Shown: positions 19,257 through 28,395, counted from the first letter of the stretch. The stretch: 64,000 nucleotides of DNA from SHVO01 sp050246995 (GCA_050246995.1 JBFWVA010000001.1:558001-622000), one strand, 5' to 3'. The notes: generated by a model not told the origin, from the sequence alone. Numbers and translations are program-made.

Positions 19257-19877
19257 ATGGGCGACACCGTGTCACACTCGCGACTGTTTCCGATTCTCTG
19301 CGCTGGACTTTTCGCCGTATTGAGCACGAGCGGCGTGCGCGCCGCAGAGATCCCGACCTACCCTGACGCCGATGAGAAGATGTGCGGCAACCCAAACGAG
19401 AGCCCGGAATGCGCGCTCAAGACGTTTTGGATGTGCAACGAGCAGAATACCGACATCTGCAAAATGATCGGCATAGACCTGCAGCCCGACGGCCCCCAGA
19501 AGCGCGATGACGCCACTTATGCCGGCGAGATCTGGCGTAAGCCTTGGACTCTCCCGTGGAGCGCCCTGCTCAACGAAAACTCCAAGGACTACGACGTATG
19601 GGAAATGCGGGGCATCCGCGAGGTCGCCCACAATCGCATCCGCGGACTCCGCCGCGCCCCGGAGCCGATCATCGGTATGCAGGAGATGATGGTGTACATG
19701 GTCGGCAAGGATGGCGTGATCGAAAAGGCAAGCGTGTTCATGGAAGAAAGCCGGGGCAACTGGTCCGTGGCGGCGTACGCACGCTGGCGCGACGAGGAAA
19801 GCATCGATCCTTGCGACCGCAAGAAGCTGCGTTCGCTTGCTTGCCGCTACAGTATTACAGGCATGCGGCCCTGGTAG
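19257..19877 (+). CDS. hypothetical exported Cys-rich protein
   Basis: 206 residues, not recognised. ATG 19257 gives a signal peptide (MGDTVSHSRLFPILCAGLFA, cleavage near VRAAE); an ATG at 19137 would put 40 extra residues before it and overlap the rhomboid gene, so it is rejected. The mature part has six Cys: four in the first ~45 residues (MCGN, ECAL, MCNE, ICKM) and two near the C-terminus (PCDR, ACRY), suggesting disulphides in the periplasm. No domain identified. Confidence 0.7.
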   Translation: MGDTVSHSRLFPILCAGLFAVLSTSGVRAAEIPTYPDADEKMCGNPNESPECALKTFWMCNEQNTDICKMIGIDLQPDGPQKRDDATYAGEIWRKPWTLPWSALLNENSKDYDVWEMRGIREVAHNRIRGLRRAPEPIIGMQEMMVYMVGKDGVIEKASVFMEESRGNWSVAAYARWRDEESIDPCDRKKLRSLACRYSITGMRPW

Positions 19878-19943
19878 GCCTCGACCTGATCGACTATCAT
19901 TTTGCGCGAATCTTCAAGGTCTGCTCCAGTTCCATATACACAT

Positions 19944-20333
19944 ATGCTTCACGTCCTTCACATTGAAGATCAGCCGGACATCCAGACCATCCTGCGCCTG
20001 ACGCTGCAGGCGACCAAGCAATTCAAAGTCGACGGCGCGGCAACCGGGGAGGCCGGACTCGCGCTGGCTGACGATGTGAAGCCGGACGTTATCCTACTGG
20101 ACTACACGCTGCCCGACCTGACCGGCGACCAAATCCTGGAGAAACTTCGGGGCAATCCGGCGACGGCGCAAATTCCCGTCATCATGCTGACGGCGCTTAC
20201 AGACAATATGGATGTGCAGCGTTGCCGCGCGCTTGGGGCACTGGATGTCATCGTCAAACCGTTCAGTCCTCGCACGATCGCAGGTCAGATCAGGGATCTG
20301 CTCGCCGCGCATAATGCCGCGGGAGCGGCGTAA
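19944..20333 (+). CDS. single-domain response regulator
   Basis: 129 residues, a CheY-like receiver with no output domain. Acidic pair in HIEDQ, phospho-acceptor Asp in LLDYTLPD (about residue 53), conserved Thr in MLTALT and Lys in VKPFSP. Start ATG 19944 is preferred to a TTG at 19902. It is five bases upstream of a histidine kinase, so the two probably form a phosphotransfer pair; the final target is not in the window. Confidence 0.92.
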   Translation: MLHVLHIEDQPDIQTILRLTLQATKQFKVDGAATGEAGLALADDVKPDVILLDYTLPDLTGDQILEKLRGNPATAQIPVIMLTALTDNMDVQRCRALGALDVIVKPFSPRTIAGQIRDLLAAHNAAGAA

Positions 20334-20338
20334 CGGCG

Positions 20339-21550
20339 ATGACCGCAGCGCCCTTACCCACCAATGAAAAACAGCGGCTGGAGCGGTTGCGCAAATACGG
20401 AATCCTCGATACGCCGCCGGAAGAAGCCTTTGACCGGATTGTCAGACTCGCCGCGACGATCCTCGACGTGCCGATCGCGACAATTTCGCTGATCGACGAC
20501 GGACGCCAATGGTTCAAGGCGCGAGTAGGCATCGAGGCGCCGGAAACCACCCGCGACGTTGCCTTCTGCGCGCACGCCATCCTTGGCAAAGACATATTTG
20601 TTGTGAACGATGCCACGCAGAACCCTCTGTTCAGCGACAATCCGCTGGTGACCGGCGACCCGAATATCCGCTTCTATGCGGGTGCGCCGCTGACCACGCA
20701 TGATGGATTCAATCTTGGCACCGTGTGCGGCATTGATTGCAAGCCGCGCACGGTGACATCGGAACAGAAAGCGCTGCTGCGCGATCTCGGCGCGTTGGTG
20801 GTCGATCAGATGGAACTGCGCGCCGCCGGGCGAACAGCGCTAGCGGAAGTGGATGAGCGCATCCGCGTGGACGCTTTTAAGTCCGCCTTCATCTCGACGG
20901 TGAACCACGAGCTGCGCACGCCGCTTACGTCGATCATCGGCGCGATTGAGCTCATCACCAGCGGCGCCGTAGGAGAGGTGACCCCGGAAGTCGCCGAGCT
21001 TCTGACGATCGCCGACCGTAATTCAGCCGTGCTGTTGCGCCTGATCAATGACTTGCTCGATAGCGCTAAGATCGCCGACGGCAACTTGAATTTCGATACC
21101 GTCGCCGTTGATCTCGACAGGCTGATCAGCGAGTCGGTTGAGAACATCGCCGGATATCTCCGCGACCATCAGATCGCGGTGACCTATCAGCGCGGCCAGA
21201 AAACCATGGTCAATGGCGATAAGGTCCGATTGACACAGGTGATGAACAACCTCCTATCCAATGCCGTAAAATTCTCACCCAGAGGCAGCGAGGTTCGCGT
21301 AACCCTGGCCGCACGCGGGGGAAAAGCGGAAGTGTCGGTGATCGACCGGGCGGGCGGCATCCCGGAGTCCATTCGTGGGCGGATTTTCGAGAAGTTCGTG
21401 CAAGCGGACCGCGGCGTCAATCAACGGCCCGGCACCGGCCTTGGATTGAGCATCGCCAAAGCGATCATTGAACAACTTGGCGGCGAAATCGGCTTTGAAA
21501 CGGAGCCCGGCGTCGGGACACGCTTTTATTTCAGCCTGCCGCTGATCTGA
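20339..21550 (+). CDS. soluble sensor histidine kinase (GAF-HisKA-HATPase)
   Basis: 403 residues and no membrane segment. GAF domain (about 20-155; FDRIVRLAATILDVPIATIS and RFYAGAPL), HisKA with phospho-His in STVNHELRTPLTSIIGAIEL (about residue 190), and HATPase with N box VMNNLLSNAVKFS, G1 DRAGGIPES and G2 PGTGLGLSI. The GAF domain suggests sensing of a cytosolic small molecule or redox state. Partner is the receiver just upstream. A rho-independent terminator follows at 21629. Confidence 0.93.
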   Translation: MTAAPLPTNEKQRLERLRKYGILDTPPEEAFDRIVRLAATILDVPIATISLIDDGRQWFKARVGIEAPETTRDVAFCAHAILGKDIFVVNDATQNPLFSDNPLVTGDPNIRFYAGAPLTTHDGFNLGTVCGIDCKPRTVTSEQKALLRDLGALVVDQMELRAAGRTALAEVDERIRVDAFKSAFISTVNHELRTPLTSIIGAIELITSGAVGEVTPEVAELLTIADRNSAVLLRLINDLLDSAKIADGNLNFDTVAVDLDRLISESVENIAGYLRDHQIAVTYQRGQKTMVNGDKVRLTQVMNNLLSNAVKFSPRGSEVRVTLAARGGKAEVSVIDRAGGIPESIRGRIFEKFVQADRGVNQRPGTGLGLSIAKAIIEQLGGEIGFETEPGVGTRFYFSLPLI

Positions 21551-21628
21551 AGCGTCCGGAAGCTGCTTCAACAGGCGTAGCCGATGGGGCCTGCGCCGCC
21601 GCACACCACGCCTTGCTCTTGATGAAAT

Positions 21629-21667
21629 CCGTGACGACAACGCCAGTATTGCCGTCACGGCCTTTTT
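21629..21667 (+). terminator. rho-independent terminator after the histidine kinase
   Basis: Perfect 8-bp stem CCGTGACG/CGTCACGG (21629-21636 with 21653-21660), 16-base loop, followed by CC and five T. The T-run ends next to the stop codon of the convergent lpdA. Confidence 0.8.
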
Positions 21668-23086
21668 CTAGATGTGCAGGGCCCGCTTGTCGGCGCCGAG
21701 GGCGGCTTCCTTGATCACTTCACCGAGCTGCGGGTGAGCATGGCAGGTGCGGGCGATGTCTTCGCTCGACGCCCCAAACTCCATGGCCACGGCTACTTCC
21801 ATGATCAGATCGCCCGCGGCGGGGCCCACGATGTGGCAGCCGAGCACCCGATCGGTCTTTTCGTCCGCGAGAATCTTGGCGAAGCCGTCCGTATCACCGT
21901 TGGCGCGTGCGCGGCCGTTGGCGGTGAAGGGGAACTTGCCGACTTTGTAGGCGACTCCCTTTTCCTTCAGCTGCTCTTCGGTCGCGCCGATGCCGGCGAT
22001 TTCCGGCCAGGTATACACAACGCCGGCAATGGCTTCGTAATTGATATGGCCGGGTTGGCCCGCCAGGATTTCCGCGACGGCAACGCCTTCGTCCTCGGCC
22101 TTGTGCGCGAGCATCTGTCCGCCGATGACATCCCCAATCGCGAAGATGCCTTCAACGTTGGTCTGGTAGTTCTCGTCGGCCTCGACGAAACCGCGGTTGG
22201 ACACCTTCACGCCGATCTCGGCAAGGCCGAGCCCCCCCGTAAACGCACGGCGGCCGACGCACACCAGCACGACTTCGGCGTTCACCGTTTCCGCCGCGCC
22301 GCCCTTGGCGGGTTCCATGGTAACGGCGACGCCGTCCTTGCCCGGATTCGCAGCCGTGACCTTGGTGCCCAGCTTGAACTTCATGCCCTGCTTTTCGAGA
22401 ATACGCTGCGCCTGCTTGCGCACTTCGCCGTCCATCGGCGGCAGGATGAAATCGAGATATTCGACCACGGTGACTTCAGTGCCGAGACGGCGCCACACCG
22501 AGCCCATCTCGAGGCCGATGACCCCCGCGCCGATGACGATCATCGACTTCGGAACCTTGGGGAGAACCAATGCCCCCGTCGAGGACACGACTTGTTTTTC
22601 GTCGATGGTGAGGCCCGGCAACGGCGTGACTTCGGAGCCCGTTGCGATCACCACGTATTTAGTGGTGTAGGTCTCTTCCTTGCCGTCGAGGCCCTTCACC
22701 AACACCTGATGCGCGCCGCGCGCGGCCTTGGTGATTTTGCCGAAGCCCTTGAGGTAGGCGACCTTGTTCTTCTTCAGAAGGAACTCGATGCCCGACGTGT
22801 TCTGCTTCACCACATCGTCCTTGCGGGACATCATGGTCGGAAGATCGAGCTCGAGCTTTCCGACCTTGATGCCGTGAACGGCAAAACCGTGGTTCGCTTC
22901 TTCGTAAAAGTGCGACGACTGCAACAACGCCTTGGACGGGATGCAACCGACGTTGGTGCAAGTGCCGCCAAGCGCGCCGCGGCTTTCCACGCAAGCGGCC
23001 TTCAATCCAAGCTGAGCCGCGCGAAGCGCGCAGACGTAGCCGCCGGGGCCACCGCCGATAACGATGACGTCAAAAGTATCTGCCAT
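21668..23086 (-). CDS. lpdA: dihydrolipoamide dehydrogenase (E3)
   Basis: 472 residues; FAD-dependent E3 that reoxidises dihydrolipoyl groups of the E2 subunit. FAD-binding GGGPGGYVCALRAAQLG at the N-terminus, redox disulphide GGTCTNVGCIPSKALL (about residues 42-57), NAD site VIGAGVIGLEMGSVWRRLG, and the C-terminal CHAHPQLGE with the His-Glu pair. Its place after sucA-sucB marks it as the E3 of 2-oxoglutarate dehydrogenase; it may also serve other complexes. Confidence 0.97.
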   Translation of the reverse strand: MADTFDVIVIGGGPGGYVCALRAAQLGLKAACVESRGALGGTCTNVGCIPSKALLQSSHFYEEANHGFAVHGIKVGKLELDLPTMMSRKDDVVKQNTSGIEFLLKKNKVAYLKGFGKITKAARGAHQVLVKGLDGKEETYTTKYVVIATGSEVTPLPGLTIDEKQVVSSTGALVLPKVPKSMIVIGAGVIGLEMGSVWRRLGTEVTVVEYLDFILPPMDGEVRKQAQRILEKQGMKFKLGTKVTAANPGKDGVAVTMEPAKGGAAETVNAEVVLVCVGRRAFTGGLGLAEIGVKVSNRGFVEADENYQTNVEGIFAIGDVIGGQMLAHKAEDEGVAVAEILAGQPGHINYEAIAGVVYTWPEIAGIGATEEQLKEKGVAYKVGKFPFTANGRARANGDTDGFAKILADEKTDRVLGCHIVGPAAGDLIMEVAVAMEFGASSEDIARTCHAHPQLGEVIKEAALGADKRALHI

Positions 23087-23116
23087 GAGCAGTATTCCTC
23101 AAAGATAGAAACGTGT

Positions 23117-23144
23117 CCGCCCTCTTCCAGAAAGAAGAGGGCGG
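23117..23144 (-). other. intercistronic hairpin between sucB and lpdA
   Basis: Perfect 10-bp stem CCGCCCTCTT/AAGAGGGCGG (23117-23126 with 23135-23144) with an 8-base loop. On the transcribed strand it is not followed by a T-run, so it is more likely an mRNA processing or stability element than a terminator (inference). It ends 30 bases before the lpdA start, leaving the GAGGAA ribosome site free. Confidence 0.6.
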
Positions 23145-23153
23145 AAGATGCGA

Positions 23154-24425
23154 TTAGGTTTCGATGAGCAGACGGCTCGGGTCCTCGAGGCATTCCTTAA
23201 TGCGCACGAGGAAGGTGACCGCCTCGCGGCCGTCGACGATGCGGTGATCGTAGGACAGCGCGAGATACATGATGGGGCGCGAGACAATACTGCCGTCATC
23301 GAGAACCACGGCGCGGTTCTTGATGTTGTGCATGCCAAGGATACCTGATTGCGGCGTGTTCAGGATCGGTGTCGAGAGCATCGAACCATAGATGCCGCCA
23401 TTGGTGATGGTGAACGAACCGCCCGTCATGTCTTCGATGGTCAGCTTACCGTCGCGGGCGCGGCGGCCAAGGCCGGCGATTTCCGCTTCGATCTCGGCAA
23501 AGCCTTTGTCGTCCGCATCGCGCACGACCGGCACCACGAGACCCTGCGGCGTGCCGACGGCAACCCCAATGTCATAGAAGTTTTTGTAGACGATCTCGTC
23601 GCCCTGGATCTCGGCGTTCACCGCCGGAAGCTCCTTCAGCGCCGCAACGCAGGCCTTCACGAAGAAGGACATGAAGCCCATCTTCACCCCGTGCTTCTTC
23701 TCGAAGGCATCCTTGAACTTATTGCGCAGAGCCATCACCGCCGACATGTCGACTTCGTTGAAGGTGGTGAGCATCGCCGCGGTGTTCTGGGCTTCCTTCA
23801 AGCGCTCGGCGATACGCTTGCGAAGACGGGTCATCTTCACGCGCTCTTCGGCCGGGCCGCGATCGGGTACGTAAGCCTTGCCCGCGCGGTCGGGGCCGGA
23901 GGAGATGTACTTCAGCACGTCGGCCTTGGTCAGACGGCCGCCTTTTCCGGTGGCCGGGATTTTCTTCGGATCGAAGCCGTGGTCGTCCACGAGGTGGCGC
24001 ACGCTCGGCGCCAGCGGATAATCGGATTCGATGCTGGTCTTCACCGGCGCGGCCTTCGGCGGTGCCGGCGCCTTTGCGGCGGCCGGAGCCGGCGCTGGAG
24101 CGGCAGGTTTCGCGGCGGGAGCCGGTGCGGCCTTCGCGGGCGCGGCGGCGGCGGCCTTCGCGGGTTCGGCCTTCTTCGCCGGCGCGGCGCCGGCGGCGCC
24201 AAGGACACCGAGCACGGCGCCAACAGCAACTTCGCTGCCGGGGCCGGCGACAATCTCGGCGAGCGTGCCCGCGCTTTCAGCGCGCACTTCCACGGTCACC
24301 TTGTCTGTCTCGAGTTCGACCAGCGGCTCATCCATTGCCACCGCATCGCCCACATTCTTGAACCACTTCGCGACCGTCGCTTCGCTCACGGATTCGCCTA
24401 GTGTCGGCACTTTGATCTCAGCCAT
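23154..24425 (-). CDS. sucB: 2-oxoglutarate dehydrogenase E2 (dihydrolipoyl succinyltransferase)
   Basis: 423 residues. N-terminal lipoyl domain with the lipoylated Lys in ETDKVTVEV (about residue 43), a long Ala/Pro/Lys linker (about 80-130), the E3-binding domain (YPLAPSVRHLVDDHGFDPKK and IPATGKGGRLTK), and the catalytic domain with SYDHRIVDGREAV near the C-terminus. One lipoyl domain only, as usual for SucB. Between sucA and lpdA in one leftward run. Confidence 0.97.
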   Translation of the reverse strand: MAEIKVPTLGESVSEATVAKWFKNVGDAVAMDEPLVELETDKVTVEVRAESAGTLAEIVAGPGSEVAVGAVLGVLGAAGAAPAKKAEPAKAAAAAPAKAAPAPAAKPAAPAPAPAAAKAPAPPKAAPVKTSIESDYPLAPSVRHLVDDHGFDPKKIPATGKGGRLTKADVLKYISSGPDRAGKAYVPDRGPAEERVKMTRLRKRIAERLKEAQNTAAMLTTFNEVDMSAVMALRNKFKDAFEKKHGVKMGFMSFFVKACVAALKELPAVNAEIQGDEIVYKNFYDIGVAVGTPQGLVVPVVRDADDKGFAEIEAEIAGLGRRARDGKLTIEDMTGGSFTITNGGIYGSMLSTPILNTPQSGILGMHNIKNRAVVLDDGSIVSRPIMYLALSYDHRIVDGREAVTFLVRIKECLEDPSRLLIET

Positions 24426-24446
24426 CTTCGTCCCCAGATAAATGTC

Positions 24447-24470
24447 GCGCGCGCCTTGGGCGGCGCGCGC
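24447..24470 (-). other. intercistronic hairpin between sucA and sucB
   Basis: Perfect 9-bp stem GCGCGCGCC/GGCGCGCGC (24447-24455 with 24462-24470), 6-base loop, in the 58-base gap before sucB. No T-run on the sense side. Similar in position to the hairpin before lpdA. Confidence 0.6.
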
Positions 24471-24483
24471 TTCTTAATTCAAA

Positions 24484-27438
24484 TTACTCTGCGGCCATCT
24501 TGCCGACGCGCGAGACGCGTCGGAACGGCTGCGGGATTTGGTCGACAGGCGTCAGAAGCGCCCACTCGCACAGCTGATTCTGCTCGCGCACGTGGTTCTT
24601 CATGAGGCCCGTTGCCGGCGAGGCCGCCGGCGGCCGCCCGGCATACACTGGACGCTTCGCCTTGATATCGATGCCGTCGAGCGCGTACTCGAGGCGGCGG
24701 TCGACGAAGGTCCAGGAGCCCATATTCGCGGGCTCTTCCTGGCACCAGATCACTTCGGCATTTTTGTACTTCGCGAGTTCACGGCCCAGCGTTTCCTTCG
24801 GCCACGGATAGAGCTGTTCGACACGCACGATGGCGACATCGTCGATGCCCTTCTCTTCGCGCGCCTGAAGCAGGTCGTAGTAGACCTTACCGGAGCAAAC
24901 TACGACGCGACGCACTTTCGCCGGTGCGGCGATCTTCTCGGTTTCACCGTATACGCGCTGGAAGCTCGACTGTTCGGCCATGTCGGCGAGGGTCGAAACG
25001 CAGCGCTTGTGACGCAGCAGCGACTTCGGGGTCATAATGACCAGCGGCTTGCGGAAGTTGCGGCGCATTTGACGGCGCAGAGCGTGGTAGTAGTTCGCCG
25101 GCGTCGTAAGATTGCAAACCTGCCAGTTATCCTGGGCCGACAGCTGCAGATAGCGCTCCATGCGCGCCGAGGAGTGCTCGGGACCCTGCCCTTCGTAACC
25201 GTGCGGCAGCAGCATGACGAGGCCCGAAAGGCGCAGCCACTTGCTTTCGCCCGAATTGATGAACTGATCGATGATCATCTGGGCGCCGTTGGAGAAGTCG
25301 CCGAACTGCGCTTCCCAAAGAACCAGAGTGTTCGGGTCCGCGAGGCTGTAACCGTATTCGAAGCCAAGCACCGAGAGCTCGGAGAGAGGGCTGTCGATGA
25401 CTTCGTAGTGAGCCTGTTTGCCCGGACGGATGTTGTTGAGCGGCTGGAAGCGGTTTTCGGTGTTCTGGTCGATGATCACCGACTGACGCTGCGAGAACGT
25501 GCCGCGGCCGCAATCCTGACCCGAGAGGCGCACCGGCGTGCCTTCGACGCAAAGCGTGCCGTAGGCGAGCGCTTCGGCTGTTGCCCAATCAATGTCCTTG
25601 CCGGTCTCGATGGACTCTTTTTTCGACTTGAGTTGCCGCGAGATCTTGGGGTTGACCGCGACGCCATCAGGTACCGTGCACAGCGCGAGACCGACTTCCT
25701 TAAGGAGATCGAGGGACACGCCGGTCTTGTCGTCGCGGTATTCTTCTTCCTCGCCCATTTGCGCGAGGCCTTTCCACGCCCCTTCGAGCCAGTCGGCTTT
25801 GTTGGGCTTGAAGCTGGACGCAGATTCGAAGTCGGCTTCCATCATGTGCATGAAGCGCGCCATCATCGCGTCGGCGTCTTGCTGCGAGAAGACGCCTTCA
25901 CTCACGAGTTGGTTGGCGTAGATCGTGCGGGTCGAGACGTGCCCTTCGATCTTCTTGTACATGAGCGGCTGCGTGAACTTCGGCTCATCGCCTTCGTTGT
26001 GACCGAAGCGGCGGTAACACACCATGTCGAGCACGACGTCGATGCCGAATTCCTGACGGAATTCCATGGCGAGACGCGCGCAGTACACTACGGCTTCCGG
26101 ATCGTCGCCGTTCACGTGGAAGATCGGCGCTTCCACCATCTTCGCGATGTCCGTGCAGTAGAGACCCGAACGCGAGTAGCGCGGCGTGGTGGTGAAACCG
26201 ATCTGATTGTTAATGACGAAGTGGATCGTGCCGCCCGTCGTGTAACCTTCGATCTGCGAGAAACCGAAGCATTCAGCGATGATGCCTTGGCCCGCGAAAG
26301 CCGCGTCGCCATGGATCAAAAGGCCCATGACCTGCTTGCGGTCCGTATCGCCCATCTGCTCCTGCTTAGCGCGTACCTTGCCGAGCACGACAGGGTCGAC
26401 CACTTCGAGGTGCGACGGGTTGGCGGTTAGCGAAAGGTGCACGACGTTGCCGTCGAACTCCCGATCCGCGGAGGTGCCGAGGTGGTACTTCACATCGCCC
26501 GAACCTTCGACGGATTCAGGGTTTGGTGAATTGCCTTGGAACTCCGAGAACAGCGCCGAGAACGGCTTGTGCATCACGTTCACAAGCACATTGAGGCGGC
26601 CGCGGTGGGCCATGCCGATGACAACCTGCTTGAGGCCAAGCTGACTGCCGCGCTTGATGACTTGTTCGAGCGCCGGAATCGCGGCTTCGCCGCCGTCGAG
26701 CCCGAAGCGCTTGGTGCCGGTGTACTTGATGCCGAGGAATTTCTCGAACCCTTCGGCCTCGGTGAGACGCTCAAGGATGGCCTTCTTGCCTTCCTTCGAG
26801 AACGTCGGCTCGAGACGGTCCTTCTCGAAGCGCTTCACGAGCCAGTCGCGGTGCTTCGGATGTTGGATATGATGGAATTCAACGCCGATGGTGCCGCAGT
26901 AGGTCTGACGGCAGGCGTCGATGATCTGACGCAGCGTCGCCTTCTGCATGTTGAGCACACCGCCGAGCACGATCTCGCGGTCGAGGTCGGCGTCGGTGAA
27001 GCCGTGCGTCTTATGGTCGAGTTCGGGATGGTTTTCCTTCTTGCCGAGCGCAAGCGGATCGAGAATGGCAACCTGGTGACCGCGCGCGCGATAAGCGCGG
27101 ATCAGCTGCAGCGCATGAATCGAATCTTCAGCTTGCTTGAGGATCGCGGCGCTGTCGCCGGCCGGAGGCGCCGCTGGCTTGGCTTTGCCGTCGGCCTTGG
27201 CTGGAGTTGCTTCGGCCGCCGCGCCGATGATGGTCGTGTCGGACGGCGCCCAGCTCGCGCCGGTCAGTTCGTTCAGGAGATCCTGGGCGTCGTCGCCCAT
27301 GTCTTGGAAGAAGCTCGCCCAACTGGCGTCGACCGAGGCCGGGTTCTTGAGATAGGCGGCGTACAGTTCGCCGATGAAGACGGCATTTGAGCCGGTTAGA
27401 AAGGAAGCGTCCACGTTAGAGGTCCCTTTAAGGTCCAT
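24484..27438 (-). CDS. sucA: 2-oxoglutarate dehydrogenase E1
   Basis: 984 residues; thiamine-diphosphate decarboxylase component of the TCA-cycle complex. N-terminal E2-binding helix region (FIGELYAAYLKNPASVDASW), HRGRLNVLVNVMHKP, the thiamine motif GDAAFAGQGIIAE...INNQIGFTT, and the C-terminal transketolase-like half (GYEGQGPEHSSARMERYLQL). Length is standard. The 257 bases upstream, with a 12-bp palindrome, separate it from the sulfotransferase gene and probably contain its own promoter. Confidence 0.98.
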   Translation of the reverse strand: MDLKGTSNVDASFLTGSNAVFIGELYAAYLKNPASVDASWASFFQDMGDDAQDLLNELTGASWAPSDTTIIGAAAEATPAKADGKAKPAAPPAGDSAAILKQAEDSIHALQLIRAYRARGHQVAILDPLALGKKENHPELDHKTHGFTDADLDREIVLGGVLNMQKATLRQIIDACRQTYCGTIGVEFHHIQHPKHRDWLVKRFEKDRLEPTFSKEGKKAILERLTEAEGFEKFLGIKYTGTKRFGLDGGEAAIPALEQVIKRGSQLGLKQVVIGMAHRGRLNVLVNVMHKPFSALFSEFQGNSPNPESVEGSGDVKYHLGTSADREFDGNVVHLSLTANPSHLEVVDPVVLGKVRAKQEQMGDTDRKQVMGLLIHGDAAFAGQGIIAECFGFSQIEGYTTGGTIHFVINNQIGFTTTPRYSRSGLYCTDIAKMVEAPIFHVNGDDPEAVVYCARLAMEFRQEFGIDVVLDMVCYRRFGHNEGDEPKFTQPLMYKKIEGHVSTRTIYANQLVSEGVFSQQDADAMMARFMHMMEADFESASSFKPNKADWLEGAWKGLAQMGEEEEYRDDKTGVSLDLLKEVGLALCTVPDGVAVNPKISRQLKSKKESIETGKDIDWATAEALAYGTLCVEGTPVRLSGQDCGRGTFSQRQSVIIDQNTENRFQPLNNIRPGKQAHYEVIDSPLSELSVLGFEYGYSLADPNTLVLWEAQFGDFSNGAQMIIDQFINSGESKWLRLSGLVMLLPHGYEGQGPEHSSARMERYLQLSAQDNWQVCNLTTPANYYHALRRQMRRNFRKPLVIMTPKSLLRHKRCVSTLADMAEQSSFQRVYGETEKIAAPAKVRRVVVCSGKVYYDLLQAREEKGIDDVAIVRVEQLYPWPKETLGRELAKYKNAEVIWCQEEPANMGSWTFVDRRLEYALDGIDIKAKRPVYAGRPPAASPATGLMKNHVREQNQLCEWALLTPVDQIPQPFRRVSRVGKMAAE

Positions 27439-27471
27439 TCTGGAGGGGGCCGGGAAATTTTTCGGGCCTAA

Positions 27472-27483
27472 GGAGACGTCTCC
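27472..27483. promoter_or_regulatory. perfect 12-bp palindrome upstream of sucA
   Basis: GGAGACGTCTCC, fully self-complementary, 34 bases upstream of the sucA start. It could be an operator or part of a leader hairpin; no regulator can be named from the sequence. Confidence 0.35.
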
Positions 27484-27695
27484 ACCCCGGACATCGCACC
27501 GCCGGTTAGCCCGTCCAGACCCTTAGATCATTGAAAACTAAGAGTGGGATCGCCCCGATGCAGCGTCAATCCGGGCTGTGCCACCCGGCGCCAACCCTCG
27601 CGGGGAGTCTTAGACGAAAAGACTGTGTGTGACAACGAGTTACCCATGAAAAACAGCGCCTTTTAGCCCAACTGCATGTCAGTGATGCGCGGCGT

Positions 27696-28370
27696 TCATA
27701 CGATCCCGTAAGCGACAGGGTCGGCGCTGTAACCGAAAAGGGCGGCGTCGCGCTCCACGAGGCTCGCCACAATGCCGAAGGTCTCAGGCGTATAAAGGCC
27801 GGCCCAAGGGGCGTGATAGCTCTGATTGAGGTGATCGAGGGGCAGCGTTTCCAGATTGAGCGCCTCAACCGCTCGGCGGAAATCCGCCGGAAGGAATTCG
27901 TGACGGCCGACAAATGTCGCCGCGAGATTCCCCGCTTCATCCGTAACGTAAGGATGTTGCAAGCCGACCCAACGCGCGCCGTCCTTGCCGGCAAGCACGC
28001 GTCGCACGTAGGCGTCGAAGGCGCCGGCAGCGTTAGCTTCACCGTGACCGTCGATCTGGGGATTATGAAGGCGATAGTGAAACCATGAGACCGCGACGTC
28101 CCACGGATTACGGACAAAACAGAACGTGTAATAGGACGCGTAGGCCTCACGGCCCAACACCTGGATCACCGTTTTTGCGGCGGTATGCTGACTGAAGATG
28201 GCCGCGCCCGCCGGCAAACCGCGTTCAACGGCCCGGCGCTCGCGCGCAGCAGTGTCGCCGCGCCGCAGGCCGTGAAAAATATCCAAATGAGATAGCGCGC
28301 CGTGAACCGAGGTGCCCGCCGCTTTGGGCACGTGGATAAAGATGAACTTTTTCTCGGTCGATAAAATCAC
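27696..28370 (-). CDS. sulfotransferase family protein
   Basis: 224 residues. 5'-phosphosulfate loop FIFIHVPKAAGTSVHGAL at residues 9-26 and the 3'-phosphate motif CFVRNPWDVAVSWFHYRL (about 92-109) identify a PAPS-dependent sulfotransferase fold of the sulfotransferase-2/3 type. Acceptor unknown; a cell-surface glycan is a guess. The only usable start is a GTG at 28370: a stop codon lies 24 bases upstream in frame and the P-loop follows within nine residues. That GTG is inside the terminator hairpin of the preceding gene. Confidence 0.82.
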   Translation of the reverse strand: MILSTEKKFIFIHVPKAAGTSVHGALSHLDIFHGLRRGDTAARERRAVERGLPAGAAIFSQHTAAKTVIQVLGREAYASYYTFCFVRNPWDVAVSWFHYRLHNPQIDGHGEANAAGAFDAYVRRVLAGKDGARWVGLQHPYVTDEAGNLAATFVGRHEFLPADFRRAVEALNLETLPLDHLNQSYHAPWAGLYTPETFGIVASLVERDAALFGYSADPVAYGIV

Positions 28371-28395
28371 GGGTGACCTGCACCCGTGATTTTAT
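28361..28395 (-). terminator. 15-bp hairpin terminator overlapping the sulfotransferase start
   Basis: Perfect 15-bp inverted repeat (28361-28375 with 28381-28395), loop of five bases. AAAATCACGGGTG pairs with CACCCGTGATTTT, so the A/T ends supply a T-run on either strand. It lies 15 bases after the PagL-like gene. On the leftward strand its 3' arm contains the GTG start of the sulfotransferase and the loop carries AGG, the only ribosome-site-like bases. Confidence 0.85.

Noticed and set aside
24538..26430. 630-codon rightward open frame opposite sucA
   Set aside because: Same reason: sucA is full length and conserved on the other strand.
27439..27695. Gap upstream of sucA examined for a tRNA or other RNA gene
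   Set aside because: No cloverleaf arms or CCA-end pattern could be formed; apart from the palindrome at 27472 nothing is supportable.
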